NCBI GenBank assembly: GCA_011800155.1
Contig: CM022375.1
Span: forward strand, 1,550,001 to 1,614,000
Reading direction: 5' to 3'
DNA: 64,000 nt
DNA from: Flammulina velutipes
Lineage: Eukaryota > Basidiomycota > Agaricomycetes > Agaricales > Physalacriaceae
Shown here: one piece after another, positions 21,701 through 33,500 of the stretch
How positions within the stretch are numbered: position 1 is the stretch's first letter
Layout: every line of letters starts with the position of its first letter
Position numbers and translations under genes: made by a program
Notes under the pieces: model-generated
What the model saw: the letters and a program-made list of their open reading frames with translations, nothing else
What the model was told of the DNA's origin: nothing
Databases searched by the model: none

Positions 21701-24266
21701 AGCAGCTCCAGTGCTTCGTGGTGGTTTGACTATTGAGCTTTTTACTTGAGCTTTCCGAATCAATATCGGCGTCTATACAGAACTTCAGTCAACTCAGAGT
21801 ACGGCAAACAAAAGGAAGGACGAACCAGATACTCAAACTCATCCGTAGTAGCTGTACGCTAGTTTTAATCTCGCATAGCCTGAGCAAACGTGAGTAGAAC
21901 ACCTCGTTGAAGCATAGACAACTGACATTTAATACTTCGTCCATAGTCTTGAACGCGCCCAAGTTGACACACACCCGACCATTCTGGAGTTGTCTGACTC
22001 GAGGACGAGTACGGAGACCCTGTAGATAGATGGCGAAGACAGGATCGCAAGACCCCAGCGTCACTGACACGGTTCGACAATGAAGCTATAGTGTTAGCGT
22101 TCAGTCCGAGCGCTCCCCAAGGCTCACGAATAAACCTGTTTCGAGAGATGAGTAATAGACGACAGCATCGAGCGATGAAACATACCTCGTACATGTCGTT
22201 CTATATGACCCAGCTCAATAGCTAAGAAGCGCCGCGTCTGTTGAGGAACGGTCGACTCTGTCTCGAGTTTGGACCTTCGCGTCCTATAAATATGTCAGCA
22301 AAAGAATGTGAAGGTAAAAACAGAACGCACCGAAAAGCATAGCTATACCAGCCAACGAATAGTCCGGCCCCTCGAATCCTGAATGAGAGTTTGTCAATGC
22401 TTGGGCAAGCCCAAGAACCTATGCGCCGAAGGAAACTACAAAAGATTAGTGGTGTTCCAGCCAATGGGCAACATATACTTCACGACATATATAGAATGGC
22501 AACGAGAGCTCGCGCACTAGTACAAGAAATGCGAACGACGAAACACTGTGAGCAATTGTCCATTGTTTCCGTACAGCGAAACCTAATTCAGCACACAGAC
22601 ATCACTTATACAATCTAACGAATTAGTCCACTTGCCCTCCTCCTACCATCTACACCTCGTCCGTGACACCCCATGATGCGCGCACATCATCACCAGCAGA
22701 CGACACGGACGACACACATCTGAGTACACTGCCATCCCGCATCTCGGACGTTTTGCCGTGAACCGTGCAACGTCAAAGCCGTTCATATAGGCAGTCACCA
22801 CGACGTTAAAGTCGGTTGCCTATGTTCACCTGTTGGGGTACCGTCACCCCCTACAGCCCTGCACCTTTTCCTCGCTGTTTGTTGTCCGCATTGGAATATC
22901 TCTCCTGTTCGTCTTCAACCTGCAGGACATTGATCAGTACGATGAGCTTCAATTATCCATGATAAAAGCTCACTTGGAAGGGGAAAGCATGTCGAACTAG
23001 CACATCCATCCACCGGGCAGCCAGACACGGTAGGCGTAACAATAAGAGGGCCCTATCAAAGACGTTAGCATGGTCAAAGCAAATAGTGGACAACGTACCT
23101 TGACGTCTTTCATAGCTATACCAGACTCCTCTCGTCATCCGTCGAGCGTTCGACATGCATTTCTCGAGGTACCCGATGGAAGAGGATCGACGAAACGATG
23201 TCTTCAGTCTTTCCCAACGTAGGCGAACCCTCCGGGCAAGATACCGCCATGCGTGAGAGGTGTCGACTCTGGCCGTCGTCGCGGTCTCCCGAGTGAAGGG
23301 GTTGAAGGAGAACACAATATGTCCCGTTTGGACCAGTTCCCGGATTCGAAGTTCCACCGGTTCGACGCAAGGAACGATCTCTCCAGGCGACTAGATATCT
23401 CGTCATTCCTTGGGCAACAGCGACGGAACTGTGCACCTCTGGAAGGGCAACAGCGTAAAATGAGGGATTGACGTTGGACGGCGTCGGAAGGACCAATTGA
23501 GGGAAAAGGTTGGGCAGGTTGCAGGCGTAAAGAATTGTAAACAGATTCCTCAGCGAAATCGCAGAAGACGTCAGCGCGTCCAAAGATGCGGACAAACGTC
23601 CCGTCGGTAAAGTCCAGTTGAATTTTTTGGGAGAGCGAACCCGTGAAATTGGGTGATAAGGGTACGGGAATGTCGAGGAAGATGGTGAATGGAGGATGTA
23701 CATCGTCGTCTTGTTCATGTATGACAAGGACGAGGTGCAGCACGGACAACCAACCACTGCACGTCTTGCTCCAGGGACGCGACAAATCTGAGAATATCGA
23801 GGGGAAGGAGGAGGAGATGCGGTTTGAGCTCGTCGCAGTGCGATTCCGATATGCCAACCACGGCGCGGGGTACGTTCGACTTGGAGAGCGCCAAAGGACA
23901 TAGGTTAACCGTCTCGTCGTAGTTTCCAACGACGCTGACAAGCTCGTCCTCTTCGTATTTCCAGGCGTCGTCGTTGCACCACGCGTTGGGGGGATACCCT
24001 TCTTCGTCAGTCGCCGTCGTATACTGAATACTGAGCGTATGCTGCAGCACAGGACTACCGCCCACGGGCGTATGCCGGCGTCGATGAAACAGAGAAGGAT
24101 AGGACATAACATTTACAGGAGCAGCAGCGATGTCTCCATCCATATTCTTCCTGCGTTTCTGTGTCGGCGGGGATAGTGACTCTGCACCGCGTTTCTTGCC
24201 CTTGGCGTTGACCGACGCGCCTTTGAGGATGCGCAGAGGTTCGGTATGTTGAGAGCGGGCCGGCAA
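18774..24266 (-). pseudogene. SHPRH/Irc20-like SNF2-RING ubiquitin ligase, probably broken (copy 1)
   Basis: The minus strand reads N- to C-terminus from about 24.27 kb to the stop at 18774-18776. Recognisable parts, in order, are a basic KRGAESLSPPTQKRRK segment, an N-terminal region (QKIQLDFTDGTFVRIFGRADVF; VNPSFYAVALPEVHSSVAVAQ), a post-ATPase region (TRRFLAIELGHIERHVYE; EPWGALGLN; GAFKTMDEVLN), a C3HC4 RING near 19.95-20.15 kb (DCVLCG, CAHVYCEGC, CPVCR), and helicase lobe 2 (SKSIVFSAWADSL; motif VI IARIDRLGQTRP) with an acidic tail. In this family a RING sits inside a Swi2/Snf2 ATPase and modifies PCNA or other chromatin targets. The first ATPase lobe (GxGKT and DExH boxes) should lie near 22.3-23.0 kb, but only about 650 bp with scattered stops is there. 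Frame also jumps near 23.75 and 24.2 kb with no good intron. The C-terminal half looks intact. Confidence 0.6.
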
Positions 24267-25550
24267 TGTTGGGCGTGGGTGTTGTAGTATACCGATGTGG
24301 AGCGAATGGGTTCATTGTGGTAGGAGACGCCCGTACGCATCGTCGACGATGGTGGGAGGAACGCAGGAGGGAAGAGTCACAACGGACACGACCCCGGGAC
24401 AGTCGAGTCGAGCGAATCCATGCATTGTCGCCAGGAAGGAGGATGCGGGCGACAGAAGAAGGTGGAATCGGTGGCCTGTCATCGTCAGCATGCATCGAGG
24501 TGGAGCGGCGGGTGCGTACCTGCGGGGCTGCGTCCTCTCTTTGGACGTCGTCGTCGTTGATCGCAAGACGCATGTCCTCGGCCATCCCGGACATTCGGTC
24601 CGGACTCTATTAATACTTTGGTTCTCTACGTACTCCTCCTTTGCGTGTCTGCCTCGCCGCCCGCACTCTCAATGCCGCCTGCCGCCTCTCGTAAACAGGC
24701 GACGTCAACAAGCTGCAGCCAGTCAGAGAGTGAGCGAGCATTGACCAACAAGAAGGCTTACCATCGCGTTTAACTTCCGCCTGCATATCAATGTATGCAT
24801 CACCGCCGATGTGCGTCTAATCCTATAGTCCATAAGTCTCAGTATTGAGGTTGAAGCAGTCCGCGTGGGCACTCACCAAACGAATTGAAGCATCTGCAAG
24901 CCCCCTCTGTTCTTTCGTGCGACAGACTGCGAGTCGTTCAGCGTACGGACAGCCCAACCCATACAAACACTTACTAGGAGTGTCCATTCATAGATATAAC
25001 TATTCCTATGAGCGAGTTAGGAAATCGTCCGTACAGTCTATACGCGCACTTGCCTTGTGTTCGTTCGGTCGTTTCGTATCTCCGCGAAGACTATGGTGAC
25101 GGTCAGCAAAGGTTTCTTATGGTATATGAAGGAAACGTACCATGTTTGAATCCTCCGACGCGCACACTGGCCACATCGGTATACCGATGAGCAGTTCGCC
25201 AGAACTGTGTTGGCCACGTTGCGCGCGGAGCTGTGTAAATCGAGCTTGGATGACAGGATGATTCAAACGCTAAAGGAGCAAGGTCACCGAAAACACTAGG
25301 GCTATCGTTCAGAAGACGTACCTCTGACCAAAGGGACACGGAATGGTGTTGGCATATGGCCGTGGAAACGATAGAATACTATTTATTATCTATGGGCTGG
25401 TTAGTTGGTGAAAACATTGGCTAGACTGGAGAGAAACGTACTGCGAATACGGAGGGTGTCATCTCCCTTGCATTATCGTGGTGGTTGAGGTTTGTCGCCT
25501 AGTCTGTAGTGCTGGTTGAGAACGGATAGGGTTTAGTATAGGAAAGACGA
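24267..25550. other. Unit segment without a firm gene (copy 1)
   Basis: The minus strand has plausible exons, such as MSGMAEDMRLAINDDDVQRED ending at a GTACGC donor (about 24510-24585) and a peptide with WPTQFWRTAHRY near 25.2 kb. They could be upstream exons of the SHPRH-like gene or the 3' end of the unknown short-exon gene; I could not connect them. The same segment recurs at 36019-37302 and 47771-49054. Confidence 0.35.
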
Positions 25551-26212
25551 ACCTTCATCCTATGCCTTCGGCGCTTCCCAACGATCATCGTAGCCGCCTC
25601 TCCTATGAACGGTGTTGGTAGTAGAGAGAAGTGTATGGGAGTCTGACGTCTAAGCCCAGAGGCGCGCAGACCATAGACGATGTATCAAAAAGCAAGGCGT
25701 CCCAAATGCTATAGGTTGTGAGCAAAGAAAATAGTCGTCGCCGGTATGAGAAACGTACCAGAGGAAACCTAACGAGAACACCTCTCGTGTTCTCATGTCC
25801 TGCATCCGTGCCCATACGTTCGATATCCAGACCCTATGGCTGAGCGTTGGCGGCTAGCAAGACGAGGTTGAATTGTAGAAACATACCAGGCGAAAACGGT
25901 GGACGGCTGAGTGAGAGGTATATCTTCTATGGTATTCGTTAGTCTCGAATAGAATGGTACCAATAAGCATACCTTTGCGAATTTGCTGCTTGGCGTAGCA
26001 ACGTGTCGCATAGTCGCAACTAGAAATCCTATGTGTCACTGTGAGCATATAGGACGAATAGAATAAGAATAGAGAAGCACATACAGGTAGTAGCAAATGT
26101 CCCGAACGTCCCAACGAAGACTAAGAAAAATAGTCGTCACGGTAAGAGCTAAGGTATCGTGGGAAATAACTGTACATTGCTTGATCGCTGTTCTGCTCGA
26201 CAGCGAGAACAT
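25551..26212 (-). CDS. Unknown gene of very short exons (copy 1)
   Basis: From ATG at 26212 (MFSLSSRTAIKQ) the frame survives exon 26085-26212, exon 25973-26028 and two further short exons to FSLGFLC, with donors GTATGT, GTATGC, GTATGT and GTACGT. A later exon reads EAATMIVGKRRRHRMK before a GTTCGT donor at 25550. Every intron is about 45-60 bp. The first exon has a hydrophobic stretch (LALTVTTIFLSL), so a memb­rane segment is possible. No family was recognised. The link between the fourth exon and the last one is unresolved, and the 3' end is not placed. Confidence 0.4.
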
Positions 26213-27838
26213 TCTTGGCGAGGGTGCGGGGGTTCTTCACAATGGATAGAGCGAAGATAGAGCTTATGAGAGGAATAAGAAGAGAGGGGAATGGGAAAGT
26301 AAAGTAAGAGGGAAAGGAATGATGAGTTATCAGCATCCTCCCCCCGTACTTATACCCAATATCGTGCCGTTCTCGGACGCGGATACACGGGCCCCACTAC
26401 AGTCACATCACTGACATATCCCCGGTCAGGCCGAAAGAAGAGCCCAAAACCATGGAAGTGCGGAATCAGCTTTGATGAGAAGAGGGTGGCGGCGCGTACA
26501 ATATTCAAGTATGTACCTGTTCCTGCACATTCGAACCTCAAATGATTTCAAAAGTAACCTTGGGATAAATATGTTAGACATGCGCGAGCCTCCTGTAAGC
26601 TTACAATGGCTTACAATGAGCTAACAAGCACCCTTTCCTCCTCCTCTCCCCTCCTCAAGCCTCCTCCATCCAATGCGCGTAACTACTTCCGCATATTCAT
26701 CAAGGGTCATGTCACGTCACCCTCTGATCGTCGTAGGCGGCCTCTTGAACCGCTGAAGGCTCGACCATCCAATTAGTGCTAACGGCCCAATCGTACCCTG
26801 CCCGCTCGCGGACTCCCAAAGATGACTCCAAATACCAAGACAAGACACGTAAGATAACCGAGGAGGCGTCCGTCCATCCGCACGCTCCAAGCAGTATCGA
26901 GTATCGAGGAAATGTCGGACGACACAATAGCGCACGGTAAGTAAGGACAGCGAACAAGGTTAACAGTAGAATACATACCAATACCAATACACACTTGAGA
27001 TATGAGCTTTGATAAATCGAGAATGAGAATGAGAGCGCACGACACGAGCTGGCGAAGATGAGAGTCGCGAGCAAAGAGGACGTTGCGTCACGATTAGATT
27101 GTCAGTTCACGTCACAGGGGCTGATCATCTTGATAGCCTTTGTTTTCAGGGTTCAAGCGTCCTCAGCTACAATTCGAGCTATTGGACGCGTTTTAACGTG
27201 TTTGAGCCCTCGGAATGAATGATATTTTGTGAATAAAGGTCAATTAAGACAATCAAAGGTGTCTACGGGGTGCGATGGTATCAGAATGAGCTCTAACCAC
27301 TCCGAGCGTCGTGGCGCTCGTACCATTCGACATTGGGATAGGTAATGGGTACGTGGCACCCAGGTAAAGCTTGGCGCACCTTATTAGACCTTGTTAATAC
27401 CATTTCCGATGGTCACCCTGACCATCCATTGACATCGAATATTGGAAGATCCCCTTGAGTGGGATACCCCCGGAGGGAGAATGGCGACTGGCTATACGCC
27501 CTGTGCGCTCCAGGCGCTCCTTACAGTGTATCTTTAGGGTAATATAAATGCAAGGAACCAACCTCCGGTGCAAACGGGGAACCCTAAACACGAGATTCAA
27601 GAAATGGTATTACAGATATATTGAGTTTAGCAATACCAGATATCCGACTTTGCAAGATGTGAAACTTTGTTATGTCTGTGCTATATACCTCTATTATTCC
27701 AATATCATTCATTCTACAAGACGAAGGGCATTGTTTTCCCTCTGTTCTGCTATCATCTCAGTGCTCTAGCGCCCAATTCCAAGGCGGGATCCCGCCGTTA
27801 TTTTCTTCTGACGAGTCAGTTTGGTTGTATTCGGGACA
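26213..27838. other. Unit segment, no confident gene (copy 1)
   Basis: A minus-strand open stretch (26712-27074) has a hydrophobic run (CVLVLVCILLLTLFAVLTY), and an overlapping frame has LLGYLTCLVLVFGVIFG; a small membrane-protein gene with an intron is possible but unproven. Nothing is recognisable from 27.1 to 27.8 kb. The segment recurs at 37965-39590 and 49717-51342. Confidence 0.35.
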
Positions 27839-29435
27839 TCAAGAGTGTTTCAAATCATATATTTTGCTGTTTAAAGTACATTGTGAAGTAATATGGTAGT
27901 GTGTGAGTGGTAAACACGTCCAGACTTTCCCAACCGCGCCAAGCAAAATCCTTCTTCCAGGAATCCAAATGGCGAGACCTGAACGACGGGTGCGAGTGCT
28001 TACTTCCGGAACACAGGGCTCTAAAGATGATGTGCGAGCCAGAAATAGAAAGGGGCAAGGATACTGTTGCTCACCGAAGTCGCCAGTGATTCGGACGATG
28101 GTGCGCGAGATACACAGGCCTGGCCGCGCAATAGGATATTTGGTGCCAGACAAGCTACGCGCTGATTCAAGTTTGAAGGTCAGAACCAAGCCCAAAATGA
28201 CGGTGCAAAAGACGCACTTTTTTCCAGAAAAAAAGCCCCGCGGCGAGCGACGCACCTCTCTCTAAGGGAAGAATAGCGTCCAGAGTTGTGGGCGCAGTGG
28301 AGTGGGGTTGGAGGCAAAGACAGCGGCGAAGCCGCTGTCACGTTCTGTGTTCTGCAGGGACGGATGTAATTGTCTTTGCTCCCACCAAACGGAAGAACAT
28401 ATGTGGCGTCCCACGGTCTGAAATGGTGGAACGCCGCCCCGCCGCCGACGTTCCTGTTGTCTCGAATTCCGCACTCCGGGAAGCTTGAAGGAGAATGTTA
28501 AGGTCAGTCATTCAGTCCTTTGAATATGCAAACGACACACCATTTTCAAGACAACAAAGCCCCGCGGCCAGCGACACATCCCTCTCTAAGGGTAGAATGG
28601 CGTCCAGAGTCGAGGGTGCAGTGGACTAGGTTGGAGGCAGCTGCTCTCGCGTCCTTCGTTCTGCAATGACGGATGTGATTGTCTTTGTTGCCACCGAACG
28701 GAAGAACATATGTGGCGTCCTGCACACTGAAATGTTGGAATGGGGTTTTGTGACCGACGTTTCCAGGGATTCTGATCCTGTAGTCGGTGAAGCTTGAAGG
28801 AGACACTAAGGTCAGTTATTGGGTCCTGTGAAAATGCAAACGACGCACCCTTTTCATGGAAAAAAAATGCCCCGCGGCGAGCGAACCTCCATTCGCAGCA
28901 TCCACACGAGGGTACGAGTACAGTTGAGGTATATTGGTGCCATATTCGACATCATAATCATCGAGCTGGTGAGCAAAAATAAAAGTCAATATAGAGACAG
29001 TTTTTGAGAAATTAAAAGCCCCGCGGCGAGAGACGAACCTTTCACAGTGCTATCTTACGTTGCTGGAACGTCTCTAACTGTCTCATTGGCCATATGGTGG
29101 TGGCGCCACACTCGAAATCGAGTCCTCTAGTCGTATCTGTACCGCTCTCCTGCTGATGGTAAGGCGAGTGAGATACTGTGACAATTCGGGTCAAAAATCA
29201 TGGAAAACGAGGTAAAAACGACGCACAAAATCCCAATTTTTTTGCCCCACGGCGAGTGGCATACTACTTCATGGTGTCCGGAATGAGGCCGGGCATAAAT
29301 AGGTAGAGAAATGGAGCACAACATACACTTCCAAAGGACTTGAAATATATGCAATTTTCTGAAAAATTTGCCTCCACGGCGAGTGGCGTACATCACCCTC
29401 GAGCGTGCATTGGTGATATCTAAGGAAATATTCAA
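27839..29435 (-). CDS. Unknown gene with duplicated exon-intron module (copy 1)
   Basis: Reading the minus strand, an exon LDDYDVEYGTNIPQLYSYPR (about 28890-28965) splices in phase 1 to exon 28578-28805, which reads VSPSSFTDYRIRIPGNVG through DATYVLPFGG to STLREG. A second, diverged copy of that exon follows at about 28256-28484 (NVGGGAAFHHF, DATYVLPFGG, CRTQN). Further on come ARSLSGTKYPIA and RTIVRITGDF (28.1-28.2 kb). No known family fits. The second exon copy has lost the TTAG acceptor seen before the first one (TTAA instead) and its frame does not join, so it may be a dead duplicate. The introns share a conserved start (see the repeat entry). The gene start is upstream of 29.4 kb and not fixed. 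Confidence 0.45.
28235..29390 (-). repeat. Six look-alike intron 5' ends (copy 1)
   Basis: On the minus strand six sites begin with a splice donor followed by the core CTCGCCGYGGGGC and a T or A run: plus-strand coordinates 28235-28254, 28559-28578, 28869-28886, 29018-29037, 29244-29262 and 29370-29390. At least four also hold, 30-50 bases downstream, an inner box GTGCGTCGTTTGC-like, itself a good donor (near 28204-28216, 28527-28539, 28837-28849, 29213-29226). They recur at 39987-41142 and, in part, at 51739-52763. They look like copies of one intron. Confidence 0.75.
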
Positions 29436-30500
29436 GCTATAGCTTTTAAAGGATCAAGAAACGACGTACCACATATCTCCCCGCACACTGTGATGTGTTT
29501 TGGAAGAACGAGCAAGAATACAGATGACGGTAAGAAGGAGCGAGCCACGTAACCCGCCGTAACCGCCAAGATCAACAAACTAATTGTGACGCGTCAGTGG
29601 CCCGTGACCGGAAAGAGACTATATAAGGGCGAGGATTGTGGCGACTTTCCTTCCTTCCTTTTCCCCCGGCGTCGTAATGCTTGTTCGTCACCCGAACTTT
29701 CAACAAGGTGAGCTTTGATTCTATTCATCTTCTCACAAGTCTAATCAGTTTCGGCCAACGTCTCGATGTCGCCACCCCATTCCCCATTCCCCATTTATAC
29801 CTACATTTCTCCCCCCGTTGCGCCAGAGCAATCACCACGGTACGTGTCGCTCGTCGACACGTAGATGCCGAAAAGCGGACTGGATTGGTCTCGGCAGAGT
29901 GGGCTCTCCCTTCCGGGGGCGACAATCCCTCTGTGGCTGCGCCATTCCAGGTGGTGATTAGCCCGGTGTCCTGCCCGTGCCCACCCATACTTCTTGAATC
30001 GAAGTCCGGTGGAGTGCAATGTGGCGCACGGGTTCTGCCTTTTTTTGTGATTTGTATATCCTTGTAGCGCGGGGTCACGCCTGGTCGCAGTAGCCCTCCA
30101 TGTACTAGACTATTTTTAAATCCAGTGTTGTCCCTACGGGGAGGCGAAGCTATGGACGAAATTAGAGATTGCACGAATAAGCCCGCCGCCTTGTCAAATT
30201 ACACACAGCGGAGTGTCAATCTGTTACTTTTTAGGGGGCGACATGGGAGCCCTCTTCATCTCCCCGGTCACTCTCAAAACACAGCTTATACCCTCCCCAG
30301 TCTCCCATTCACTCGCATAATCCCCGGGAGCCACACACACTCTCCAATGCACGCCGCATACCACACTCGATGCGGACGCCAAGCCCTCCACTTTCGCGCC
30401 AATCCACGGCATCCTTTGCGCGGAACGGCAGTAGCACTATATAACAGCAGACAAATTCCCCAGCTTCAAGTCCATGGAACACTCATAATATAATCATAGA
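29436..30500. other. Unit right end with a TATA box and a possible plus-strand gene start (copy 1)
   Basis: TATATAAGG at 29620-29628 precedes an ATG at 29677 (MLVRHPNFQQ). A short intron with donor GTGAGC could join it to VSANVSMSPPHSPFPIYTYISP. No continuation was found, so this may be a gene fragment. The same segment is at 41188-42252 and is missing from copy 3. Confidence 0.3.
29620..29628 (+). promoter_or_regulatory. TATA box (copy 1; also 41372-41380)
   Basis: TATATAAGG, 49 bases before the ATG at 29677. No firm gene follows. Confidence 0.4.
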
Positions 30501-30524
30501 AAGATATACAGTAGATAGATTAGT

Positions 30525-33500
30525 CTAGTCTCTCAAACGCGAGGGTCCAGCAACAGCATTTTCTTGTTGCATCGGCTGTGGCGCACTTTCGGAATCGCCC
30601 ATGACAACGTCCTCGGACTCGGGCACAAGATACTCCACATCCTCATACATGTGCGGGAACAGGATCGCCAACATATCGTCCACTCTATGCGAGGTCGTCA
30701 GTTTCCGACTCGATCAACAAGCAGTCCACACATACTTGGATATGAAATCGCCTTTCAGTGACGTATCCTTCTTCCTCTTGTGCGACGACACGTCAACGCT
30801 TTGATTTTCACTCTTGTCATCCAAAGAAGCAATGTTCAATGTCCCCGTAGAGTTCTCTTTGGTATACAGCGACAAACCCCTTCGCGCCGCTAGGTCCAGG
30901 ATGTTCTTCTCAACGGTGTCCTCCGCATAGTAGCAGTAGACTGGATAACAGATCAGTACGTCGTACACGAAAAAATAAAGGAAAGACCTACCTTCCGTTG
31001 GCCGTGTTTGTCCCAAACGATCAATCCGAGCGATGGCCTGTATCTCGAAACCATGCTGGACGACGCTCTCCAGCAGGAATACCCTTGAAGCGCACGTAAT
31101 GTTCAGCCCAGCGTTTTCACGCTCACTGGGACAAAGATAAGCAAATGATTATGACAGAACACGCTTGCTTACCCATGAAGAAGTAACACTTGGATGGCTA
31201 TATCATTTTTGAACCGCGTGGCAGCCGGTGCACCCTTCGCGCCTTGGTCGATCCGCAGACAGCCAATCCCGTTATGGTTCAACGCTCTTTCAAGAACTAG
31301 TTGAGAGTGAGTATCATATACAGACGACGAAACGAAACGTACTCTGAAGCGAGTCTGCCCATGCCGAGAAAACGATGCTCTTACTCCCTGGTTCGATATC
31401 CTGGAGATATAGCAGATGCCGCAGGAGAGTCTGGATCTTCTGCCCGTAATCGCCATACGATCGATACGTTTGTATAGTTTCAAACGTCATTTGAGCTGTA
31501 GAAACAATGAGCTCAGTCCAATGCGCCAACAAAGCCACTCACGAATCTGATTGTATTCGAATTTGCGTTGAGATTGCACTGCGGCCTCTCCAGTTGGCCG
31601 TTTGACTGGTGTTTTGCCTTCACCGTTCACGGTAAACCTCTGGAGGTTTTGGAAATCGATTGTTACCCTACCTCGTGCATCAACAAAGGCGACATCGAAG
31701 AAAGGAACCGACCATACCGACAAACGGGACACACTTTGCCCTTTTTCCCCTCAGTCCACGCCTTGAAACACCCTTCGCAATACACGTGTGCGCTACGGGA
31801 AGATGAGAACATGGAAACCCAGCAGCCGAAAAGAACATACCATCCAGTGATAAATCCCCGCTCAAACTCACACCCACAAAGGACACAGTCATCATCTCCT
31901 TCTTGGCCCTGCCCCTCATCACGGTCTTTCTGTAGATTCTCCATGTACCGTTGCCTCGCCCGATTCGTCTTTAGACTTGCATCCAGCGCCACTAATTCAT
32001 TTTCGCACTCCTGCACCGCCTCTTCATAGGACATACCCTCCCATGAGACTTGGGTAACGGTATCAGAGATCTCCTGCAGTTGGCGGAAATATAGAATGCG
32101 CTGATTGAACGCCTTCCGGAACAGCGCGAGGTCCGCGTCGAGCTTGTCCAGGGCACGACCTATGATACCCTTCTGGTGAGCAAGATACCAGGGCTAGAAG
32201 TGAAGATGCATACCTTGATCAGCCATCAGCTCACGCACTTCCGATATTAACCTTTTCAGTAGGGGTCTCTCAACATCCGACTCGCGTGTAACCCGATTGA
32301 AGGCACTAGTGAGATCAACCAAAACCTACAAACATTGAGTGTCACTCGAAGGTCAGATCAATACGACTCACCGACTTGACGGACTTCCCATCCAACGCCT
32401 CCAAAAGCTCTCGCCTTTGTTCGTTCAACTCCTGCTTCAACACTTCATGCTCCGGCTGGAGCTCGATATCCCCGTGGTCGTTAGCCTTCTTTTCCTCGGC
32501 GGCAGCATTCATCGCTGCTTGAGTTTTGCGAACCCGTTTCTCCCTGCAAAGGATATCATTAGTATCCGGATGAATACACTGACCGAAAAGGCTTACCGCA
32601 CATCGTGAGCAGCCAACAACGTCCGCTCATTCACCAGTGCCTGCCGACGGTCTGAAAGCAGCGCCGTATACGCCTGCAAGTACGTCTCCGCCTCTCCTTG
32701 GTCATCAATGCTCCTTTGATATTCCTGTCCATCAGCTTCGCCATCATTCGAAATTAGCTTGCTCGTCAACAGATTGTGCAACCGACTGCGCCACTGCCAA
32801 AGAAGCTCAGATTGGACATTCAAAACGTCTTCAACCATATCATGGAAGTCCTCGACCTGTAAATCTTTCAGTAGTGGTACAAATACAAAGAAGACGAAGA
32901 CCTACAATTACCCTGGACCGAACACCCCCATCCTCTAGATACGGAACCTCGATCCATAGTGTTTTGTCATCGATGCCTTGCATTGTAGCATCCACATCAA
33001 GCTGCTCCATTCCCTTGTTTGCCTCCTCCGCAGTACCTGGTATCAACAATCGTTAACATAGAACGAAGGCGGACAACAACATAGGCTCACCTTTGAGAAG
33101 ATCCCGCCGAAGCACCTCACAAAACCCATATGCAGCCGACTCCTCCTCCTCGAAAGACGCGCCCAAACCATTGTACAAATCGCCCTGCAAGAACTTGATG
33201 TGATGTAGTACAATCCGACTCTCCCGAAGCCGGTTGCTCAGCGCTTGCTGTTTGTGCTTGTGCTCATCAGGAGCTGCAGAACGAGGCATACCATTCTCCT
33301 CCACTGACTGCTCACGTTCCTTGCCTTTGCCATTGACGTCAGGCTCTTCGCTGGCCTTCTTCGACGATCCTATCTTGAGCGCCTGGCCCGAGCAGCTACC
33401 TCATCCTCGACGATCTTGATCCTGTCCATGCCCTCGTTCTCAGCGGCGACCAGCAGCTCCAGTGCTTCGTGGTGGTTTGACTATTGAGCTTTTTACTTGA

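Larger units (their letters stand above)
18741..30500. repeat. Tandem unit, copy 1 (11.75 kb)
   Basis: The first of three head-to-tail copies. Every ORF here recurs at +11,751 or +11,752 and again at twice that distance. The left about 1.05 kb (18741 to about 19790) carries many base changes against copies 2 and 3, plus an 8-base insertion near the left end; the rest is virtually identical. One base is missing in a G run near 22836. The left junction shares the short string GATATACAGTA with the unit junctions. Confidence 0.95.

Noticed and set aside
23204..24112. 302-aa minus ORF as a separate gene
   Set aside because: Only part of it reads like protein (HEQDDDVHPPFTIFLDIPVPL to VYNSLRLQPAQPF); its ends are out-of-frame overlaps of the SHPRH-like gene.
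27280..27325. Possible tRNA on the minus strand
   Set aside because: A string resembling a D arm (GGTTAGAGC) is present, but there is no GGTTCGA T-arm at the right distance and no acceptor pairing.
28229..29392. GCCCCGCGGCGAG repeats as a CRISPR-like or satellite array
   Set aside because: Spacing is irregular (about 125-325 bp), the copies are degenerate, and each lies at a minus-strand splice donor, which fits repeated introns better.
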